Source: Marchantia polymorpha subsp. ruderalis (taxonomy: Eukaryota > Streptophyta > Marchantiopsida > Marchantiales > Marchantiaceae). Taken from it: a DNA stretch of 64,000 bases. The stretch is from positions 1,608,001 through 1,672,000 of the forward strand of contig AP031359.1 in the NCBI GenBank assembly GCA_037833965.1, read 5' to 3'. The notes beneath the pieces were generated by a model. That model had not been told where the DNA came from. It was given only the letters and a program-made list of their open reading frames with translations, and searched no databases. A program made the position numbers and the translations under genes. Shown piece by piece: positions 59,201-64,000 of this stretch; the stretch's first letter is position 1, and every line of letters starts with the position of its first letter.

Positions 59201-60466
59201 TGTTTGCTCCTAAAAAAAAAATACTTAAACGAGGCTCATCCTTCATTATCTCTAGAGATTTCTATGTTTTAGAACCATTTCAAGCTGAGCCTGTACCAAA
59301 GACCATTTACAGTAGGTCTAGGCAACAGCACCCGAAAAACTTACACGATCTGTTGGGTTGAAGAGTTCTCGTCGAACCCCTTGGTGTCCAGTGCCTAAAT
59401 GTATCCATCCCGGTACCCACTGATGAAGAATCTGGGTTCCTATTACGACGGAGTGATGCTCGCGGGGTAGATTTTGTCGATGGTCATTGTCTCCTTTTCT
59501 CGCCATGTATTCTACGAACTGTACCGAAACTTGTTTCGAAAGTGCGTCTGCACTCGTTGTTTTAACCGTTTCAAGTCTCTCTCTTATATGGGTGTTTAAT
59601 CCTGTTTTGTGCGGCTGCCTGCTTCCCCTCAACCCTAGACTTGCAGGCAAGCTTCTGTTCCGAATGAATACTCACTGAATGTTTTCCATCGAATTTGTTG
59701 AGGTTTTTAGCAGGATGCTATGCCATGTATGATCCTCCATGTCGGGTGCTGTCCTTGCTGCCTGACCGTCTTTATACATCGCATTATGCCGTATGTAGAG
59801 CTGCTAGAACCTAATCGGGTCTGTAATCTTCGGTCCCCTCTCGGTTGGTCACATGTGACATCTATCTTACTTCTCTCTAAAGCTTTCCTTTTTCAAAATT
59901 TCCGTCAGTTTCTCAACAGAGCGGTGGCCGTATAGAACCTTAATGTTTTTCCGGAACAAGAAGTTGTCATGAGTCATCAATTGTTCTGTGAGGTGGTGTT
60001 TGGTATTATACAGATCGAGTAATAGTTGGTAGAGTACTGTGTGTATGTTGAAGTGTCTGGTGGTAGTGTACGTAACTTGACATATTCATAGTATGGGCAT
60101 GTAGAGCTAATGATACTCACTGCGTGCACAGGTGATAGGTATTTGAAGCCTTATGTAATCGCGGAGCCAGAAGTCACTTGCACTCAGCGATCGGAAGAAG
60201 ACGAATGTTTGATATTAGCTAGTGATGGTTTATGGGATGTATTATCAAATGAGCTTGTCTGCGAAATTGCTCGGAAGTGTCTGATTGGTCGTCGCAGTAG
60301 TGATCTTTCACTGAATATGGGCCCTAGTCTGGATGATGAAGCAGAGGAGTCTCCTGCCTCTGTGGCAGCTGCACTTCTTACCAAGCTGGCCCTAGCACGA
60401 GGTAGCAGTGACAATATCAGTGTAGTAGTTGTTGATTTGATGGCACGACCTTCCAGATTGTCGTGA
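53239..60466 (+). CDS. clade A protein phosphatase 2C (ABI1/HAB1 type), 4 exons, 555 aa
   Basis: A Mn/Mg-dependent Ser/Thr phosphatase. In land plants clade A enzymes hold SnRK2 kinases inactive and are themselves inhibited by PYR/PYL-ABA receptors, so this is a predicted negative regulator of ABA signalling. Exons: 53,239-54,159; 54,597-54,902; 57,532-57,637; 60,132-60,466, all with GT-AG introns. The start is bounded by an in-frame TGA at 53,221. Residues 1-250 form a poorly ordered N-terminus with a Ser-rich run. The catalytic domain follows: RRREMEDAV (about 259), FGVYDGHGG (297-305), GDSRAVL (about 388), [16 protein letters not shown] with the receptor-lock Trp at about 429, ASDGLWDV (about 474) and GSSDNIS (about 535). 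Intron positions after DGHGGSQ, after DHK and inside AMSRAIG|D are those of the clade. No lesion seen. Introns 2 and 3 are unusually long (about 2.6 and 2.5 kb). Confidence 0.95.
54160..54596 (+). other. PP2C intron 1 (437 bp)
   Basis: Starts GTTAGT and ends TTTTGCAG, phase 0. T-rich; nothing else seen. Confidence 0.9.
55860..55920. repeat. repeat beta relative in intron 2
   Basis: CCCTGCGGTTGATGACGTG matches the beta core (CCCTnGnGGTTGATCACGTG type). It holds an ACGTG at 55,903-55,907. Confidence 0.4.
56063..56125. repeat. 63-nt two-part hairpin in PP2C intron 2
   Basis: Outer arms AACTTAGCCCTGTT (56,063-56,076) and AACAGGGCTAAGTT (56,112-56,125) are perfect over 14 bp. Inner arms ATTGCCTT (56,083-56,090) and AAGGCAAT (56,098-56,105) are perfect over 8 bp. 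They are separated by a symmetric 6/6 internal loop, with a 7-nt terminal loop. Confidence 0.9.
56195..56545. repeat. diverged repeat alpha, copy 2 (intron 2)
   Basis: Contains CACTGATGAAGCAGCC, GATGGAGTG, GGAACCATACCGC, GTGCGTGTGCACTC, GCTGCTTGCTTCCC, TTCCATCGAATT and ATGCCATGT, in the same order as copy 3. Confidence 0.65.
56863..56895. repeat. perfect 13-bp hairpin in PP2C intron 2
   Basis: TTGCTTTGTGTGC (56,863-56,875) and GCACACAAAGCAA (56,883-56,895), loop TGGGCCC. Confidence 0.9.
57040..57200. repeat. diverged repeat beta, copy 2 (intron 2)
   Basis: GGTTCTGTGTGTTCCC, AAGCCCTAGTGGTTCACC, a CACGTG at 57,091-57,096, then CTGTTCCCAGTCCTGCA, parallel to copy 1 at 48.4 kb. Confidence 0.5.
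58331..58409. repeat. 79-nt near-perfect hairpin in PP2C intron 3
   Basis: Arms 58,331-58,357 and 58,383-58,409 pair at 23 of 27 positions, with 11 perfect pairs next to the 25-nt loop (CCTCGTTGCAT / ATGCAACGAGG). The size is compatible with a small plant pre-miRNA or an eroded miniature foldback element. Confidence 0.8.
59084..59119. repeat. perfect 12-bp hairpin in PP2C intron 3
   Basis: ATGAGCGACAAA (59,084-59,095) and TTTGTCGCTCAT (59,108-59,119), 12-nt loop. Confidence 0.9.
59368..59730. repeat. diverged repeat alpha, copy 3 (intron 3)
   Basis: CCGGTACCCACTGATGAAG, GACGGAGTGATG, GTGCGTCTGCACTC, GGCTGCCTGCTTCCC, CAAGCTTCTGTTCCG, TTCCATCGAATTTG and ATGCCATGTATG, in the same order as copy 2. 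Confidence 0.65.
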
Positions 60467-61460
60467 AATGTCTTTACAGTGTTCGTGGCGAGGAAACGAT
60501 AAAGTGACAGACTTAAATAGTGCAGCAGTATAAAACTTGCATATTGTTTCGGCGAAGATGTTCGGATGGGAATTCTGGAACACGTGTTTGGAGTACTTAG
60601 AAAAAATTGTCACTGATGGGCCAGTAATGTGCCAATAATTAGCAAACAGTTTTTATTTGGTTTTGGACATGCTTATCATGTTCGCGAAATGTGTATTAGT
60701 CGTTTTATTAGTCGTGTATATCATGGGAGGCGCTTTGTAGACATTATGAAATATTTTCGGCGCTTGTAGCTTGGTCAGGTTCTCGGGAACGTGAGTGTGT
60801 ATTCACAAGTCTGGTAAAGTTGACACCGTGATAGGTGGCAAATTATTCTCATGCCACTTCGGGTTTATTCACTCAGGTACAGGATTGGTCAGTTTTGAGA
60901 AGGAACGATTCATCATCGCTTATCAGTAAAGTTTTATTATTCGAGTAAAGTCTCTATTAGTGCTTTTCAAAAGATTATCAAACGTGATGCGGAAGACCAA
61001 GTCAACGGTTACAACGTGGTCGACCTAAGAAGCTTTTTTCGTACGGCAATTCTTGTTCATTTCCTGATTGTGTTTAGAAACTTTATCTTTTCCGTTCTAC
61101 TGTTTGAAATTGTATCTTTTGTTTTGAGTAAATATTGAAAGTATTTATAGCCTACAGTACAGGAAAGGAAACTCAGTAGAACGTCATATCACTTCGGCAC
61201 CAAGTGTATCCCATTCTTTTTCAACAATTAACTCTAATACCAGATAAAAGCTTTGAGAATTGTATAAAACATTTAGTAATCTTGTTCGCACCACGAGAAA
61301 TACTCCAGAAGTTAATTTAGGCAACTACCTTGCGTAATAACCTCCTGACGAAAATGTCTCTATGATTAGCCTTTTGGAAAAAAACAGTGACAGTAGCGAT
61401 TGGTACGCAAAGCTAACACTACCAAAGATCACTGACACGAAGCTAAGACAACTGCAAAGT
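60467..61460 (+). other. PP2C 3' flank, no gene
   Basis: Presumed 3' UTR and intergenic DNA; nothing else recognised. Confidence 0.4.
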
Positions 61461-61471
61461 TGTGTTGCCAT

Positions 61472-61678
61472 TCTATGTGTATGCCTATTTGTTTCTGCTA
61501 TCTTTGTAAAACCGAGGGCCAACTACACTAATAAAAATTGAGAGAATCTCAATAAGCGAGACAATTATAAAGTTATGTTTTCTATCTATGTGTATACCTT
61601 TCTGTGTTTGCTATCTTAGTAAAACCAAGGGCCGACTAGATTAAAAACATTGGAGAGACTCTCAACAAGCGAGAGAAG
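61472..61678. repeat. tandem duplication, period about 113 bp
   Basis: Units starting CTATGTGTAT at 61,472 and 61,585 share TGCTATCTT, GTAAAACC.AGGGCC.ACTA, GAGA.TCTCAA and AAGCGAGA. Confidence 0.8.
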
Positions 61679-62087
61679 GAATAAGTTAGTGATATTTCAT
61701 TGTCATACGGCTATTTCTGGATTTCAACAGAAATTTGGAGGAACATCGAATCCTAACCCTAAACTCGTCTTACCTCGACCCGACCTGAGATGTACAAACT
61801 ATCTGGATCAAATGATTTACAAACAATGAATGTATATAAAGACATTTCCTCTTACATGGTTGCTATCTTGTGTGTAGCACTAACTAATAATCTTTGCACA
61901 GCAATAGAAGTAATTCTTCTCAAATAAACTATATAATAGGTCAAAAAAGGCTATTCCTTCACAACCTTAGTATGATGTTCGCAAGCAGTGTCTTACAAAC
62001 ATGTTAAAGTGTTCTTAATGCTATATAACTATACTGTACTGTCAAAGTATCCAAAAGTTGACATGTATGCATGTCGATTGGAGATAG

Positions 62088-62150
62088 CTTAGTTGGTAGA
62101 ATGTCGATTCCATTCATCCGAGACTTTGGAAAATAATTGCGTTAAAAAAA
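62088..62150 (+). other. tRNA-like relic (possible SINE or tRNA fragment)
   Basis: GGAGATAGCTTAGTTGGTAGA resembles the 5' half of a tRNA with box A and D-arm. A CATCCGAGAC stretch follows at anticodon-arm distance. I see no good box B (GGTTCGAATCC), so this is not a functional tRNA gene. Confidence 0.25.
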
Positions 62151-62554
62151 TATGGTCATCATGTTTCCACGTTAATCATCACGTCTGCAACAATCACCAT
62201 ATACAGAAATAATTAATCCCTAAATTTAAGCCTTTAAGTTTGTTATGCATTCATAATTATGGTATAATAAATATACTAAAAATTCAGATTTATTATAAAT
62301 TTATATCACTTATTTTTTATTATATAATAATTTCATCCGGGAAATTTCTTAAGCAAATTTTGTTGTAAAATTTTACATTTTACAACAACTTATTATAACT
62401 ATTATAATTGTGTTGAATTCGTTGAAATATAAATGAATGAAAATTTTAAGGAATATGTTTGAATGAAAACATTGATTGATTTCATGAAAAAAATAACATA
62501 TAAAAAAGTGGTTTAAATTTTTTATATGAACTGTTAATTTTCAGTCAAATCTTG

Positions 62555-63780
62555 TGTTAAACTCTAGTTAATCTAATTTGAATTAGAGTTAGAATTAGAC
62601 TTAAGCCTAGTTAGGTTGAAACCTAGGTTTCTGCTACCATGTATACATTGAAGGGCGAGCCACAACTTGTATTCAACACTTTGCAGGTATTTTTAGTAAA
62701 GACTTTGTTGTTCTTGTGTACATAGTTCGAGAGGGGCAAACCATATAGTTTTTTTGTCACCTTCTCTTCGGGCTTGATCTATTTACCATTTACCATATAT
62801 GATTGTGGTTAATTGATTCTTGTGCATTTCTTATTACAATTGGTATTAGAGAGATCGATTTTAATTTGTTTGGCCAAGATAGTGTAGGCCTTGACAAGGT
62901 CTAAAAGGAGATTTGCTCCTAATGTATCTCTTGTTGATTTTGGTGATGTGCAAAGATTGAATCGTGGAAGTTTACGATTCAACCTTCGATCGAAGAAGGA
63001 CGTTGAAACCAAAAGCCAAGCTCAAAAGCAAAGTGGGACTTGAGGTGCATCACAACTTGAGTTCAAGCAAAGGTTCTCCGAGCAATTTCAAAATCGTTGT
63101 ACACCAAAAGTAGACATGTGGATTTCAAAAGCGCCGTTCTTGAATTACAAGTTTTTATAAATTTAAGTCGGCCAGAAATGTACACTTGACATTTTTTTTT
63201 CTTGCATTCGACGACAAGAGTGGTTGTAGATTGTAAAAATACTTCAAGGACATATTAACCTAACAAATTATTGTGTTTGAAAGCGAGTTGTTATGCTGGA
63301 AAAAAAAAATAAGCAACAAGATTGTTGATCATTTGATAAATGATCAACAGCAGCATCAAACGAGAGCCAAAAGATAAAGACGAAGATGATGGTTGCTAGG
63401 ATGAACGAAGGAAGAATGAACAACGTACAAAAGATAGATTGAAAGTCAAAGAAAGGACATGACAAGTTTCAAGAAAGCTTTGTGTATGCTTTGTGTCAAG
63501 AAAATTAGACTTTGCATTAAAAAATTTAAAACAGAAATTTGGAAAACCAAGAAAACACACAATAGAAGGTAATTTTGTCAAAAACAGTTGGGAAAAAAAA
63601 TTCCATGGAAATTTGATCAAAAGCCAAATTTAGAATTGAAAAATGTCGATCAAGAAGTATCAATCGCTTCATCTTATTCCATACTGTGAGGAATGATGTG
63701 ATATTTGTTAAGTGAGGGATATGCAAAAACATCTTCTACTCGAGATTGCGGCTAATTTGAAAATATGATACCAGGATTAT
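62555..63780 (+). mobile_element. copia-like LTR end with primer site, remnant
   Basis: A sequence ending TTATTACA at 62,838 is followed after two bases by TGGTATTAGAGA (62,841-62,852), matching the initiator tRNA-Met primer site at 10 of 12 positions. A possible LTR start is TGTTAAACTC near 62,555. The following kilobase is Lys-rich and A-rich with broken frames, and I see no diagnostic copia domain. No matching second LTR lies in the window. Confidence 0.4.
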
Positions 63781-63781
63781 T

Positions 63782-63918
63782 AAGTTGTCGCGAACCAAAC
63801 GAGAAGATGAAATGGCTAGGATGAAATCTCTGAAGATCGTGCTATTTTTTGGAACTATTATTTTGTTTTGGATGTGATTGCTATGTCTAGTACCATTGAT
63901 ATGTATCAATTGCATTTG
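63782..63918 (+). pseudogene. broken duplicate of PP2C exon 3 with intron borders
   Basis: Aligns with 57,524-57,656 of the PP2C gene. Shared stretches include ACGAGAAGATGAAATGGC, ATTTTTTGGAA, GCCATGTCTAG-like and ATGTATCAATTGCAT. Similarity continues past both exon edges into intron sequence, so it came from genomic DNA, not from spliced RNA. A one-base deletion shifts the frame and the donor GT is now AT. An in-frame stop also appears. The rest of any duplicate would lie right of the window. Confidence 0.85.
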
Positions 63919-64000
63919 ATCCTCATTTGTTTCAATAAACAATTTTAACTATTTGTCAAAATGAAATGGTTGCCACAAAGTTTGACATAGAAGTATAAAA

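Larger units (their letters stand above)
57638..60131 (+). other. PP2C intron 3 (2,494 bp)
   Basis: Starts GTATGT and ends GCACAG, phase 1. Contains two hairpins, repeat alpha copy 3 and a beta-like CACGTG site at 58,080-58,085. Confidence 0.9.

Overview
The window looks like nuclear DNA from a land plant, most likely a bryophyte (inference). It has intron-bearing genes with plant-type splice sites, a clade A PP2C phosphatase with the intron positions known from that clade, plant Ty3/gypsy (chromovirus) and Ty1/copia elements primed by initiator tRNA-Met, and remnants of plant-only protein families (DUF2921, TOPLESS). I cannot name the species from sequence alone.

Layout. 1-1.2 kb: 5' part of a multi-copy, unclassified repeat-encoded gene ('family F'). 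2.8-3.4 kb: a decayed TOPLESS-type WD40 fragment. 4.56-7.83 kb: an old, decayed copy of the chromovirus that is also present as a young copy. 7.85-10.3 kb: a rearranged family F copy with an inverted middle segment and palindromic junctions. 13.2-15.95 kb: a DUF2921 membrane-protein pseudogene with several frameshifts and stops. 17-21.2 kb: two further family F copies. 21,568-27,625: a complete young Ty3/gypsy chromovirus on the minus strand. It has 420-bp LTRs differing at one base and a 5-bp target duplication, and it sits inside another family F copy (21.3-21.57 plus 27.63-29.0 kb). 29.8-30.0 kb: a fragment resembling the GTPase domain of translation factor IF-2. 30.6-36.1 kb: very AT-rich DNA with no gene seen. 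36,136-42,476: a heavily decayed Ty1/copia element with both LTRs. 42.5-53.2 kb: AT-rich, then ordinary non-coding DNA holding a (TC)35 run and diverged repeats. 53,239-60,466: the only gene that looks intact, a four-exon clade A PP2C (555 aa), predicted negative regulator of abscisic acid signalling. 61.4-64 kb: duplicated non-coding DNA, a copia-like LTR remnant and a broken second copy of PP2C exon 3.

The strongest unusual signal is at the gag-pol junction of the young chromovirus. A GGGAAAC heptamer in the correct phase is followed after 7 nt by a potential H-type pseudoknot that contains the gag stop codon, and pol lies in the -1 frame. The old copy at 5.8 kb keeps the same geometry with base-pair-preserving changes in both stems. 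Other points of interest are two related small ORFs in the element's 5' leader, repeated TGACGTGGC motifs in its U3, the foldback-junction inversion in family F, several near-perfect hairpins in the PP2C introns, and the exon-3 duplicate.
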